64,000 nt of DNA from Actinomadura rupiterrae (GCF_024172125.1 NZ_JAMZEA010000003.1:496001-560000), one strand, 5' to 3'. Shown: positions 26,595 to 35,696, counted from the stretch's first letter. A program made the numbers and translations. The notes: generated from the sequence alone by a model not told the origin.

Positions 26595-27668
26595 ATGATC
26601 CAAGATCACCAAGGCCGGGCGCGGCGGCTGACCGCGCTGTGGACGGCGTCCGCGGCCGCGCTGTCCCTGCTCCTGGCCTCCCCCGCCTCAGCCTCCGCCG
26701 ACACGGTGGGGATCACGATCCCCAAGGACGAGTCCCCGCACAACGCCACCCGCGAGTGGTACTACTACACCGGCCACCTCACCGGTGTGGACAGCAAGGG
26801 CAAGCGCCACAACTACGGCTTCGAGCAGGTCTTCTTCCGCAACCAGATCCAGTACCCGAGCCTGTCCGGGTACGCGGGGAACATGGCGGTCACCGACCTC
26901 ACCGCCGACAAGTTCAAGTGGGAGTCGCGCCAGGCCGGCCAGCCCGACAACATCCCGGCGGACGGCGGCTACGACATCGCCGTCCAGGACTGGAACATGT
27001 CCGGCAAGAGCGGCAGCTACAAGCTCGGTGGCGGCTTCCAGGACGGGTCGTACAAGCTCGACCTGTCGCTCAACCAGAGCACCCCGCCCGCCCTGCACGG
27101 CAACTACCTGGGCACGCGCGGCCTGATCGACTACGCGCAGTGGGGCCAGTCCTACTACTACTCGTACACCAACCTGAAGACCTCGGGCACGGTGTACGAC
27201 CACGGCGAGGCCGTCAAGGTCACCGGGCAGTCCTGGTTCGACCACCAGTACGGCGACTTCAAGTCCGCCTACGGGCGCTGGGACTGGTTCAGCATCCAGC
27301 TGACCAACGGCAGCCAGTACATGGTCTACCTGATCAGCGACAAGACCGGCCTGGTGCGGCGCGCCGGGACGCTCGTCCGGCCGGACGGCACGACCGCCGA
27401 CCTCGACCCGTCCAAGCTGTCCATGACGCCGACCGGCAGCTGGACCAGCCCGGTCACCAAGCTCACCTACAGCAGCGGCTGGAAGGTCAGCGTCCCCGGC
27501 GGCCAGTTCACCGTCACCCCGCAGCGCCGCGACCAGGAGGTCGCCTGGGACAGCGCGCCCGGCGGCGGCTACTGGGAGGGCGCCTCGACGGTGACCGGCA
27601 CCGTCAACGGCTGCCGCGTCGCGGGCCAGAGCTACGTGGAGATCACCACCCCCGACACCGTCTTCTGA
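26595..27668 (+). CDS. Secreted lipocalin-like (CrtC/AttH-type) protein
   Basis: 357 residues with a Sec signal peptide (basic start, hydrophobic core, cleavage near 'SPASASA-D', about residue 35). The mature part is the double lipocalin-like fold of the CrtC (carotenoid 1,2-hydratase)/AttH family, shown by 'REWYYYTGHL', 'GQSWFDHQYGDF' and 'DWFSIQLTNGSQYMVYLI'. No carotenoid genes are nearby, and being secreted it more likely binds or hydrates an extracellular lipid. The substrate is unknown. Confidence 0.85.
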   Translation: MIQDHQGRARRLTALWTASAAALSLLLASPASASADTVGITIPKDESPHNATREWYYYTGHLTGVDSKGKRHNYGFEQVFFRNQIQYPSLSGYAGNMAVTDLTADKFKWESRQAGQPDNIPADGGYDIAVQDWNMSGKSGSYKLGGGFQDGSYKLDLSLNQSTPPALHGNYLGTRGLIDYAQWGQSYYYSYTNLKTSGTVYDHGEAVKVTGQSWFDHQYGDFKSAYGRWDWFSIQLTNGSQYMVYLISDKTGLVRRAGTLVRPDGTTADLDPSKLSMTPTGSWTSPVTKLTYSSGWKVSVPGGQFTVTPQRRDQEVAWDSAPGGGYWEGASTVTGTVNGCRVAGQSYVEITTPDTVF

Positions 27669-27710
27669 CCCCTGCCCGGGGCGGCGGCAGCACCCGCCGC
27701 CGCCCCGGCC

Positions 27711-27828
27711 GCGGATCAGCCGTCCGCCACGGGCAGGGGTCAGCCGCCTGCCCGGGCGCGGGTCAGCCGTCCGCCACGGGCGCGGGTCAGCCGCCCACCC
27801 GGGCGCGGGTCAGCCGTCTACTACGGGA
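27711..27828. repeat. Five tandem repeats alternating between 24-bp and 23-bp variants
   Basis: Units begin gcggRtcagccg and alternate strictly between a 'tccgccacgggc' ending (24 bp: 27711, 27758, 27805) and a 'cc(t/a)cccgggc' ending (23 bp: 27735, 27782). That makes a 47-bp dimer the real repeat. The last copy contains the stop codon and final codons of the XRE gene on the minus strand. No gene lies in the rest of the gap after the lipocalin gene. Confidence 0.85.
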
Positions 27829-29072
27829 CGGGCGAGCGGGGTGCGGCACCATTCGCGCAGCAGGGCGCTGTAGCGGGCGGCGTGGGTCTCCTCCGCCCAG
27901 GGCGCGGCGGCGGCCTCCAGGTCGCGGGCGCGCTGCCAGACCGAGCGGATCGGCACCGGACGGGTGAGTTCGAGCGCTCGGCAGCCGAGGCCCATCGCCT
28001 GCCGGACGTCGTCCGCCAGCAGCGCCTTCGCGACGTCGAGGCCGACGAGCGCCTCCGTCCAGCGGGAACCGGAGCTGCGGACCATCGCGTCGATCGTGGA
28101 CGCGTATTCGAGCGCCCGGTCCGCGTCGCCGATGGACACGTGCACGCTGACCGCGCTGGCCAGCGTCCGGGCCGTGCTGTACGGGCCGAACGAGACGCAG
28201 GGCGGGAACCCGGTGGGCAGGCCGTCGCGGCGGCGCTCCGACAGCTCGATCGCCTCGTCCAGCATGCGTTCGGCGCGGGCGTGCGCGTACGAGCCGCCGA
28301 GCCGGGCCAGGGCGCGGGCCCGTCCGGTCGCGAGCAGCCTGATCGCCTGCGGACCGGACGGGTCGAGCCCCACGGCCGCCTCGGCGACGGCGTCGGCGTC
28401 CTCGAAACGTCCCTGGTCGTAGAGCGCGAGCGAGCGCGTCCCGCCCGCCCACATGCGCATCTCGACGTCCTCGGCGTGCCCGGCGAGCAACTCGGCCTCG
28501 GCGAGGTACGCCTCCGCGACGACCGGACGTCCCAGGTGGACGGCCATGTACCCGAGCAGTCCGGCGGCCCGCGCGGCGGTGGCGAACAGCTCGCGGCGCT
28601 GCCTTGGCGGCTGCTGGCCGCGCAGCAGCGCGTGCAGGGACCGGCGCAGCTCGCGGGCCTCGGGGGCGAGCGTCCAGGGTCCGAGCTCCTCATAACGGTC
28701 CACGATGCGGCCGAGGGACATCCGCGCGATGCGCAGCACCTCCGGATCGGCGTTGGACGCGCCGAGCGACCGCGCGTCCGCGAAGATCATGATCGGGTCG
28801 CCGAGGTCGGGCAGCGGCCTTTCGGCCTCGGGGACGGCGCGTCCGGACGCCTCGTCCGGCTCGTCCGGGCTCGCGAACCAGGACCGCACCCGCGCCGCCG
28901 GGACGTCCAGCACCCGCGCGATCTCGGCGATGTGCTGCGTCCGGGGCGCGCGCTCGCCCCGCTCCCACCGGGCCCAGGTCGAGGTGGCCACGTACAGCCG
29001 CTCGGCCGCGTCCGCCTGCGTGAGCCCCTGGAGCTCCCGTGCCCGCACGAGTTCCCGCCGCTGGTCGCTCAT
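27810..29072 (-). CDS. XRE-family regulator with TPR-like sensor region
   Basis: 420 residues. An N-terminal Cro/C1 helix-turn-helix (about 8-60, 'RELQGLTQADAAERLYVATSTWARWERG') is followed by about 350 residues of helical TPR-like repeats, as in actinomycete quorum- or peptide-sensing XRE proteins. ATG 29072 is used; GTG 29093 would add seven residues. Its 3' end lies in the 24/23-bp repeat array, so the last residues (LARPVVDG) are repeat-encoded. It is divergent from the conservon; a perfect palindrome in the gap (29113-29128) is a candidate binding site. Confidence 0.85.
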   Translation of the reverse strand: MSDQRRELVRARELQGLTQADAAERLYVATSTWARWERGERAPRTQHIAEIARVLDVPAARVRSWFASPDEPDEASGRAVPEAERPLPDLGDPIMIFADARSLGASNADPEVLRIARMSLGRIVDRYEELGPWTLAPEARELRRSLHALLRGQQPPRQRRELFATAARAAGLLGYMAVHLGRPVVAEAYLAEAELLAGHAEDVEMRMWAGGTRSLALYDQGRFEDADAVAEAAVGLDPSGPQAIRLLATGRARALARLGGSYAHARAERMLDEAIELSERRRDGLPTGFPPCVSFGPYSTARTLASAVSVHVSIGDADRALEYASTIDAMVRSSGSRWTEALVGLDVAKALLADDVRQAMGLGCRALELTRPVPIRSVWQRARDLEAAAAPWAEETHAARYSALLREWCRTPLARPVVDG

Positions 29073-29112
29073 AGGAACCGCATTCTCACGCACCCGCGCG
29101 GCAGGATGCCCG

Positions 29113-29128
29113 CAAAGTGCCTACTTTG
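29113..29128. promoter_or_regulatory. Perfect 16-bp palindrome between XRE and conservon genes
   Basis: caaagt-gcct-actttg: six-base arms are exact complements around a 4-nt centre, in an otherwise GC-rich 205-bp divergent promoter region. It lies 41 bp upstream of the XRE start, so autoregulation and control of the conservon are both possible. Confidence 0.5.
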
Positions 29129-29277
29129 TTGGTAAATGATCAACGAGTGCGCAGTGCCGGGCAGCGGATGCTCTCGCGCCCGGGACGCACGGCCGCCACG
29201 ATGGGACGCCGAGGGGCCGCCCGCCGCGCCGCCGGGCCCGCCCGCCAGCCCCCGCCCGCGCTACCCCGAAAGGGATC

Positions 29278-31365
29278 ATGAGTCCTTCCGCGCCCGCGCC
29301 GGACCCGTCCCTCTCCCCCAGGCCGCTCTGGTACGCGCTCTGGACCTCCGCCGGCGCCACCCTCGCGCTCACCGCCGCCGGCCCGTGGCTCTTCGCCGCC
29401 GGCGCGCCCGCCCGCTGGCCCGGCTTCGCCCTCGCCGTCGCCGCCGCGCTCGGCACGGTCGTCCTCGCCGTCCTGACCATGCTGCGGGCGAGCGCCTGGC
29501 AGACGCGGCTCGCGCGCCGCGCCACCTCCCTCGCCGCCGAGCGGACCACGCTGATCTCCGAACGCGACGCGCTCACCGCCGACCGCGTCCGCCTGCACGA
29601 GCAGTGGCGGCAGTACGCGGCGACGCTCACCGACGCCAACGGCCTGCTCCGCAAGGGCGTGGAGCACCTGCTCACCGACGCCCTCCCCGCCGCGCTCGCC
29701 GACCGCGACGCCCCGCTCCCGCCGCCCGAGCAGGACGAGGCCCTCGGCGCCGACCTCACCGACCTGCGCGCCCGCACCCTCCAGGACCTCCGCACCACCG
29801 CCCGCGCCGCCGAACTCTCCCGGATCACCGCCGAGAGCGACGCCCGAGCCGCTCGCCGCGCCGCCGAGGAAGCGGCCGACGCCGCGCAGGCCAAGGCCGA
29901 CGAGACCATCCAGGCCGCCAACCTCCAGGCGGACGAACGCGTCCGCGCCGCCCAGGAGGCCGCGCAAGCCGAAACCGACGAACGCGTCCGCACGTCACAA
30001 GCCGAGGCGGACGAGCGCGTGCGCGCATCACAAGCCGAGGCGGACGAGCGGGTGCGGGCCGTGCAAGAGGCGGCGGACAAGCGACTGGCGGAGGCACGCG
30101 AGGCTGCGGACGAGCGGTTGGCGGAGGCGCGCGAGGCGGCGCGGGCCGCTGAGAGTGCGCTCGCCGGCGTCACCGAGGACGCGGACGGACGCCTCGACTC
30201 GCAGCGCATGGTCCTGGTCGCGCTCGGACGCCGCCAGCAGACGCTCATGCACCGCGTCCAGGCCGCCGCCGAACGGCTCGCGGAGTCGCGCCGCGACGAT
30301 CCCGAGGTCTACGCCGCCGGGCAGACCGTCGACCATCTCGCCGCCCAGGCCGCCCGCCTCGCGCAGAGCCTCGTCGTCGCGTGCGGCACCTGGGAGGGCC
30401 AGCACTGGCCCGACCCGATGCGGCTCGCCGAAACCGTGCAGGCCGCGACCGCGCGGATCGAGGACTTCCGGCGCGTCCGGATCGAGGGCGACCCGCTCGT
30501 CGCCGTCCGCCCCGCCGTGCTGGAGCCGGTGATCCACCTGCTGGCCGAGCTGCTCGACAACGCGACCACCCTCTCCCCGAGCGCCACCGACGTGATCGTC
30601 GGCCTGTCGGCGGGCGCGTCCGGCGCGGTCGTCCGCATCGACGACCAGGGCACCGGCCTGGAGGAGCCGCGGCTGTCCGAGGCGCAGGCCCTGGTGTCCG
30701 GCGAGCGGCCCGTCGACCTCACCGAACTCGGCGAGGTGCCGCGCCTCGGCTTGGTCGTCGTCGGACGCTACGCCCGGCGCCACAACCTCCACCTGGCCCT
30801 GGAACCCTCGCCGTACGGCGGGTTGCGCGTCGTCGTCCGCATCCCGGACGGCCTCACCACGACCGTCCGCCCACCCGCCTTCGAGCCCGTCGCACCGGAA
30901 CCCCCGCGCGAAGAACCCCGCCCCGCACCCGAGCCCGCCCCAACGGTCGTCGAAGCCGCCGCCGCTCCCGTACCGGACGCCGAGGAAGCGTCCGACGGCC
31001 TCCCCAAGCGCACATCCCGCCGCCGCAGCGAAGCCCGCCCGTCCGGCCCCCTCTCCGAACTCGCACCCCCACCCTCCAGCCCAGACGAAGCCGGCGCCTT
31101 CATAGCCTCCCTCTTCACCACCCCCACCCCTGGCACGGATCCCGCGCCCAACGCTGAGGCCAGCGCCAGCGACAAGCGCGCCCCTGACCTTGAGGCCACG
31201 CCCGGCACGGAGCCCGCTACCGGCGCTGAAGCCACGCCCGGCGGCGAGGCCGCGTCCGGTGTTGAAGCCGGGGCCGGCGCTGGGGGCGCGTCCGGGGGTG
31301 GGGGCTTGGGGACGTCCGCAGCTGTAAACGACATGCCGTCGCAGGGAGACGATCTTGACCGCTGA
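29278..31365 (+). CDS. cvnA: Conservon sensor histidine-kinase-like protein (CvnA)
   Basis: 695 residues; the first gene of a conservon. Two membrane helices lie at about 17-42 and 47-70. A coiled coil (about 190-290) is built of near-identical 11-residue units 'AEADERVRASQ', followed by the dimerisation/phospho-acceptor-like helices ('LGRRQQTLMHRVQ', 'TVDHLAAQAARLAQSL') and a GHKL ATPase with N-box 'LLDNATTLSP' and 'DDQGTGL'. The C-terminal 170 residues are disordered and Pro/Ala/Glu-rich. Conservon kinases are thought to sit at the membrane with CvnB-D in a G-protein-like signalling complex. The coding stretch 29,880-30,150 is an in-frame repeat expansion. The start follows the Shine-Dalgarno aaaggg. 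Confidence 0.88.
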   Translation: MSPSAPAPDPSLSPRPLWYALWTSAGATLALTAAGPWLFAAGAPARWPGFALAVAAALGTVVLAVLTMLRASAWQTRLARRATSLAAERTTLISERDALTADRVRLHEQWRQYAATLTDANGLLRKGVEHLLTDALPAALADRDAPLPPPEQDEALGADLTDLRARTLQDLRTTARAAELSRITAESDARAARRAAEEAADAAQAKADETIQAANLQADERVRAAQEAAQAETDERVRTSQAEADERVRASQAEADERVRAVQEAADKRLAEAREAADERLAEAREAARAAESALAGVTEDADGRLDSQRMVLVALGRRQQTLMHRVQAAAERLAESRRDDPEVYAAGQTVDHLAAQAARLAQSLVVACGTWEGQHWPDPMRLAETVQAATARIEDFRRVRIEGDPLVAVRPAVLEPVIHLLAELLDNATTLSPSATDVIVGLSAGASGAVVRIDDQGTGLEEPRLSEAQALVSGERPVDLTELGEVPRLGLVVVGRYARRHNLHLALEPSPYGGLRVVVRIPDGLTTTVRPPAFEPVAPEPPREEPRPAPEPAPTVVEAAAAPVPDAEEASDGLPKRTSRRRSEARPSGPLSELAPPPSSPDEAGAFIASLFTTPTPGTDPAPNAEASASDKRAPDLEATPGTEPATGAEATPGGEAASGVEAGAGAGGASGGGGLGTSAAVNDMPSQGDDLDR

Positions 31366-31981
31366 CCAGGACTGGATGATCGACTCGCTGGCCCGGGTCG
31401 CCGGCGTCCGCCATGTCGTGCTGTGCTCCCGGGACGGCCTGGTCATCGCGCGCTCGGCGTCCCTGGCCCGGGACGAGTCGGAGCGCCTGGCGGCGACCTG
31501 CACCAGCCTGCTGTCGGTGTCCCGGTCGGTCGCCGGGACGTACGGCACCGGCGCGCGGGCGCTCTACCAGGTGATGGCGCAGTACGAGGGCGGCGTGCTG
31601 TTCCTGCGCGGCGCGGCCGAGGGGACGTGCCTCGGCGTCCTCACCCAGGGCGTGATCGATCCCGCGCTGGTCGGGCAGGAGATGCAGCGCCTCGTCCTGC
31701 GGTACGGCGAGTCCGTGCTGCGGACACCCCGCCGCGACACCCCCGGCGTCCCGACCGGCACCGCCCCAACTGGCGCAGGCGTTCCCGGCACCGGCATGCC
31801 AGGTACGGGCATGCCGGGCTCGGGCATGCCGGGCTCGGGCCCGCCCACCGGCGCGGGCATTCCGGGTGCGGGCTCGGCGACCGGCGCGGGGATTTCCGGC
31901 ACGAACATTTCGGGCGCTGGCGCGAGCGGGGTGGGGAGAGTGGCCGGGCCTTCGGCGGCGGCCGGTGGGCCGGGGGTGTGA
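31355..31981 (+). CDS. cvnB: Conservon roadblock/LC7 protein (CvnB)
   Basis: 208 residues starting at TTG 31355, overlapping the cvnA stop by 11 bp; gggag at 31343-31347 supports this start. Residues 1-125 are a roadblock/LC7 domain ('HVVLCSRDGLVIARS', 'GVLFLRGAAEGTCLGVLT'), the presumed GTPase-activating partner of CvnD. The last 80 residues are a Gly/Pro/Thr/Ser-rich tail with GMPGTGMPGSGMPGSG-type periods. CvnB proteins normally end soon after the roadblock fold, so the tail is an expansion. Confidence 0.88.
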   Translation: MTADQDWMIDSLARVAGVRHVVLCSRDGLVIARSASLARDESERLAATCTSLLSVSRSVAGTYGTGARALYQVMAQYEGGVLFLRGAAEGTCLGVLTQGVIDPALVGQEMQRLVLRYGESVLRTPRRDTPGVPTGTAPTGAGVPGTGMPGTGMPGSGMPGSGPPTGAGIPGAGSATGAGISGTNISGAGASGVGRVAGPSAAAGGPGV

Positions 31982-31982
31982 G

Positions 31983-32339
31983 ATGGCCGGACCGGACGAG
32001 GCCCGCGACACCCCGCTGCGCCCGTTCGTGCTCACTCGTGGCCGCACCGCGGCCGGCCGCGGGCTCACCGTCGACACGCTGCTCGCCGCCGCCCCCGCCG
32101 ACGCGCCGCTCCGCGTGGACGCCCCGCCGCAGGCCCGCGACCTGCTCGCGCTGTGCCGCCGCGGCGTGCTGTCGGTCGCCGAGGCCGCCGCGCACCTGCG
32201 GCTCCCGGTGAGCGTGGTGCTCGTGCTCGCGGACGACCTGATCGCCTCGCACCACCTGACCGCCCGTGCGGGCAGCGGCTCGGACGCGCCGCCCACGGCC
32301 CTGCTGCAGGAGGTGCTGGATGGCCTCCGCCGGCTCTGA
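31983..32339 (+). CDS. cvnC: Conservon DUF742 protein (CvnC)
   Basis: 118 residues, ATG 31983 one base after the cvnB stop. It is a DUF742 winged-helix-like protein with 'LRPFVLTRGRT' at the start and the family helix 'ALCRRGVLSVAEAAAHLRLPVSVVLVLADDL'-type region at about 50-90. It ends inside the start of cvnD. DUF742 proteins are constant conservon members of unclear biochemical role, probably adaptors. Confidence 0.9.
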   Translation: MAGPDEARDTPLRPFVLTRGRTAAGRGLTVDTLLAAAPADAPLRVDAPPQARDLLALCRRGVLSVAEAAAHLRLPVSVVLVLADDLIASHHLTARAGSGSDAPPTALLQEVLDGLRRL

Positions 32340-32952
32340 CGCCGACGTCCGGTTCGTCCCGGGGACGGTCGAGCGCACCGCGAAGATCCTCGTCGTCGGG
32401 TCGTTCGGGGTGGGCAAGACGACCTTCGTCGGGGCGGTCAGCGAGATCGAGCCGCTGCGCACCGAGGAGCCGCTGACCACGGCGTCCGTCGGCGTGGACG
32501 ACCTGCGCGGCCTGCCCGGCAAGACCACCACGACCGTCGCGCTCGACTTCGGCCGCGTGTCGCTGTCCGAGCGGCTCGTCCTGTACCTGTTCGGGACGCC
32601 CGGGCAGCGCCGGTTCTGGGACATGTGGGCCGGGCTCGCCGAAGGCGCCGTCGGCGTCCTGGTGCTGGTGGACGTCCGGCGGCTCGCCGACAGCTTCGAG
32701 GTCCTCGACCACCTGGAGGACGCGGGCCTCGCCGCGTTCGCGGTCGCGGTGAACCGCTTCCCCGACAGCCCCGAGCACGACCCCGCCGCGCTGCGCGAGG
32801 CCCTCGACCTGCTCCCCGAGACGCCCGTGCTGAGCTGCGACGCGCGCGACCGCGACTCGGCCGTGGCGGCGCTGGTCCGGCTGGTCGAGTACGTCCTCAC
32901 CAGGAAGCCGAGCATGCCCGCGACAGGAATGAGACCCGGTGACCTCCGCTGA
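32320..32952 (+). CDS. cvnD: Conservon Ras-like GTPase (CvnD)
   Basis: 210 residues, ATG 32320, overlapping cvnC by 20 bp. The G1 P-loop is 'GSFGVGKTT' at 27-35, the switch II region contains 'LFGTPGQRRFW', and G4 is 'NRFPD' near 144, where NKxD is canonical; this Lys-to-Arg change is common in the CvnD/MglA-like family. It is the small GTPase of the conservon, predicted to cycle with CvnB at the membrane. The end overlaps the first P450 gene by 14 bp. Confidence 0.92.
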   Translation: MASAGSDADVRFVPGTVERTAKILVVGSFGVGKTTFVGAVSEIEPLRTEEPLTTASVGVDDLRGLPGKTTTTVALDFGRVSLSERLVLYLFGTPGQRRFWDMWAGLAEGAVGVLVLVDVRRLADSFEVLDHLEDAGLAAFAVAVNRFPDSPEHDPAALREALDLLPETPVLSCDARDRDSAVAALVRLVEYVLTRKPSMPATGMRPGDLR

Positions 32953-34282
32953 TCTGTACGCCTTCCCGCAGGTGACGCCGCTGGCCGCGACGACCGCCGA
33001 CCCGGACGCCGCGCTGGAGCGGCTCTGGCGCGAGCACGGCCCGGTCGCGCCCGTCGAGCTGATGCCGGGCGTCCGCGCGTGGCTGGTCATGGGGTACGCC
33101 GAGATCCGCCAGATCACCACCCAGGACCACCTGTTCAGCCGCAACGCCGACTCCTGGAGCCTCGTCCAGGACGGCACGGTCGGCCCGGACTCGCCGCTCG
33201 GCCCGATGATGTTCCACCGCGACAACGTGATCGGCGCGGACGGCGAGGAGCACCGGCGGCTGCGCCGTCCGATCGAGCAGGCCCTAGCCGGGCTGGACCA
33301 CCGCGCGCTGCGCCGCACGGTCGAGCGGCTGTCCGCCGAGCTGATCGACCGCATCGCGCCGTCCGGACGCGCCGACCTGATCGCCGACTACGCCGCGTCC
33401 ATCCCGCTCCTTGCGATCGGCGAGCTGATCGGCCTCGACCCGGGCCGCGCCCGCGAGCTCCTGGAGGCCATGAACCTGCTGTTCTCCAGCGGCCCGCGCG
33501 CGCAGGAGGGCAACGCGAAGTTCGAGGCCCTCCTGAACGAACTGGTCACCTCCCGCACGAACCTCCCCGACACCGGTCCCGGCGCCTCCGGGACGAGCGG
33601 CTCCGAGCCCAGGCCCGACGCCTCCGGGACGAGCGGCTCCGAGACCGGGGCCGGCGGGGCCGCGGACGACCTCACCGGTTTCCTGGTCGGGCACGAGGAC
33701 CTCGGGACGACCAGCGAGATCCTGCAGACGCTGGTCGTGGTCGTGTCCGCCGCCAACCACACGTCCATCTCGTGGATCGCCGAGACGCTGCGGCTGATGC
33801 TCGTCGACCCGCGCTTCGCCGGGCGCATCAACGGCGGACGGCTGTCCATCGACGACGCGCTGGACGAGGTGCTCGCCCGCCAGCCCCCGATGATCAACTT
33901 CCCGGCGCGGTACCCGCTCGCCGACACCGTGCTCGCGGACCGCCCGGTGCGGCGCGGCGACGCGCTGATCCTCGGCCTGGCCGCCAGCGCCCGCGACACC
34001 CGGGTGCACGCGTCCGACTGGTGGACGCGCGGCAGCCGCGCCCACCTCGCCTGGTCGGTCGGCCCGCACGCCTGCCCCGGCCGCGACCCCGCGCGGACCA
34101 TCGCCCGCACCGCCGTCGCCACCGCCCAGCACCTGCTCGGCGGGCTGCGCCTCGCCTGCGACCCGGCCGAGATCCGGTACCAGCCGAGCCCGTGGATCCG
34201 CACCCCGATCAGCCTCCCGGTGACCTTCCACCCCCACGCCCCCGCCGCCGTCTCGCGGACGACCGCCCTGGAGCAGCCATGA
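32939..34282 (+). CDS. cvnE: Conservon cytochrome P450, CYP157-like, non-canonical K-helix
   Basis: 447 residues from GTG 32939. The heme ligand is in 'WSVGPHACPG' (Cys near 379), with W replacing the usual Phe. The I-helix reads 'SAANHTS' instead of A-G-x-E/D-T, losing the acidic partner. The K-helix is 'DEVLARQPP', so the ExxR arginine is shifted one position and the motif is E-V-L-A. The CYP157 family of Streptomyces conservons is known to lack ExxR, and position next to a second conventional P450 fits CYP157/CYP154 pairs. Residues about 210-245 carry two copies of an ASGTSGSE repeat. A redox-silent or regulatory role is possible. Confidence 0.85.
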   Translation: MTSADLYAFPQVTPLAATTADPDAALERLWREHGPVAPVELMPGVRAWLVMGYAEIRQITTQDHLFSRNADSWSLVQDGTVGPDSPLGPMMFHRDNVIGADGEEHRRLRRPIEQALAGLDHRALRRTVERLSAELIDRIAPSGRADLIADYAASIPLLAIGELIGLDPGRARELLEAMNLLFSSGPRAQEGNAKFEALLNELVTSRTNLPDTGPGASGTSGSEPRPDASGTSGSETGAGGAADDLTGFLVGHEDLGTTSEILQTLVVVVSAANHTSISWIAETLRLMLVDPRFAGRINGGRLSIDDALDEVLARQPPMINFPARYPLADTVLADRPVRRGDALILGLAASARDTRVHASDWWTRGSRAHLAWSVGPHACPGRDPARTIARTAVATAQHLLGGLRLACDPAEIRYQPSPWIRTPISLPVTFHPHAPAAVSRTTALEQP

Positions 34283-35514
34283 CCGCAGTCCCGTCCCCCG
34301 CCGCCGAGATCCCCGTCATCGAGCTGGACCCGACCGCCGCCGACCACCACGGCGAGGCCGCGCGGCTGCGCGCCGCCGGGCCGGTCGTCCGCGTCGTCCT
34401 GCCGGGCGGCGTGCGCGCCTGGGCCGTCACGACGCACGAGCTGGTCGAGCGGCTCGTCCGCGACCCCGACGTCAGCAAGGACTACCGGAACTGGACGGCG
34501 GTGAGGACCGGCGAGCTGGCCGACGACAACCCGATCATCGGCATGATCAAGGTGGACAACCTGGTCACCGCGGACGGCGCCGAGCACACCCGGCTGCGGC
34601 GCCCGATCGTCGGCCAGTTCACCCGGCGCCGCGTCCAGGACATGGTCCCGGCGATCACCGGGGCCGCGACGGCCCTGGTGGACGCGCTGCCCGCGACCGA
34701 GGTCGTCGATCTGCGCGCGCACTTCGCCGCGCGGCTCCCGCTCCAGGTGATCTGCGAGCTGCTCGGGGTGCCCGCCGACCAGCACCCGCGGCTCCGCCAC
34801 CTGGTCGACGCGATCTTCCGCACCGACACGACCGCCGAGGAGGTCGCCGAGGTCCAGGCCGAGATCCCGCGGCTGCTCGGCGACCTGATCGCGGCCCGCA
34901 CCGCCGAGCCCGGCGGCGACCTGACCAGCGCGCTCATCGGCGTCCACGCGGGCGACCCGGCCGCGCTGTCCGCCGAGGAGCTGGCCGGGACGCTCTGGGT
35001 GCTGCTCACCGCCGGGCACGAGACGACGATCAGCCTGATCTCCAACGCCGTCCGCGCGATGCTCACCCACCCCGACCAGCTCGCCGCCGCGCTGTCCGCC
35101 AGCGACGACCCGTGGCCCGCGGTCGTGGCCGAAACCCTCCGCTGGGACGCCCCGATCGGCAACTTCCCGGCCCGCTACCCCCTGACCGACCTGACCATCG
35201 GGGACGTCACCATCCCCGCGGGCGACGCGATCATCGCGCCCTACACGGCCGTCAACCGCGACCCGGCCCACCACGGCCCGGACGCCGACCGCTTCGACCA
35301 CACGCGCGCGCAGAAGGGCGATCTGGCGTTCGGCGCGGGCCGGCACAGCTGCCCCGGCTCCTTCCTGGCCGAGACCGAGGCCTGCATCGCCCTGTCCGTC
35401 CTGTTCGACCGCTACCCGAAGATGACCCTGGCCGTCCCGGCGGACAGCCTCCCGCCCGTCCCGAGCCTCTTCACGAACAGCATCGCCTCCCTCCCCGTCC
35501 GCCTGACCCCCTGA
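34279..35514 (+). CDS. Conservon cytochrome P450, CYP154-like
   Basis: 411 residues; ATG 34279 overlaps the previous P450 stop (ATGA). All class I bacterial P450 signatures are intact: I-helix 'AGHETT' near 244, K-helix E-T-L-R near 284 and heme loop 'FGAGRHSCPG' with Cys near 358. It is expected to be a functional monooxygenase, needing ferredoxin and reductase from elsewhere. Paired with the degenerate P450 it forms the effector end of the conservon; the substrate is unknown. Confidence 0.9.
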   Translation: MTAVPSPAAEIPVIELDPTAADHHGEAARLRAAGPVVRVVLPGGVRAWAVTTHELVERLVRDPDVSKDYRNWTAVRTGELADDNPIIGMIKVDNLVTADGAEHTRLRRPIVGQFTRRRVQDMVPAITGAATALVDALPATEVVDLRAHFAARLPLQVICELLGVPADQHPRLRHLVDAIFRTDTTAEEVAEVQAEIPRLLGDLIAARTAEPGGDLTSALIGVHAGDPAALSAEELAGTLWVLLTAGHETTISLISNAVRAMLTHPDQLAAALSASDDPWPAVVAETLRWDAPIGNFPARYPLTDLTIGDVTIPAGDAIIAPYTAVNRDPAHHGPDADRFDHTRAQKGDLAFGAGRHSCPGSFLAETEACIALSVLFDRYPKMTLAVPADSLPPVPSLFTNSIASLPVRLTP

Positions 35515-35665
35515 ACCCCGGCCCGGCCCGCGCGGACGTTCGAACGTCCGTTGGACGGCCCGTCCGCACGCCTGCGGAGCGCGGCCGTCCGGCCCCTTGG
35601 ACTCCGCCGACCGCGCTGGCCGCAGCGATCCACGGCGCTGAGCGCAGCCGTCTCGCCCTCTGGTG

Positions 35666-35696
35666 TTGAACCTCCCCCAAGGGGAGGTGCCAAGGT
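35666..35696 (+). promoter_or_regulatory. MerR-type operator/promoter
   Basis: A -35-like ttgaac (35666-35671) is followed by the palindrome acctcccc-caa-ggggaggt (35670-35688), then caaggt (35691-35696) about 19 bp downstream as a candidate -10. An overlong spacer containing a dyad is the hallmark of MerR-activated promoters. It sits directly before the merR-type start at 35704, so autoregulation is likely and the transcript may be nearly leaderless. Confidence 0.65.
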
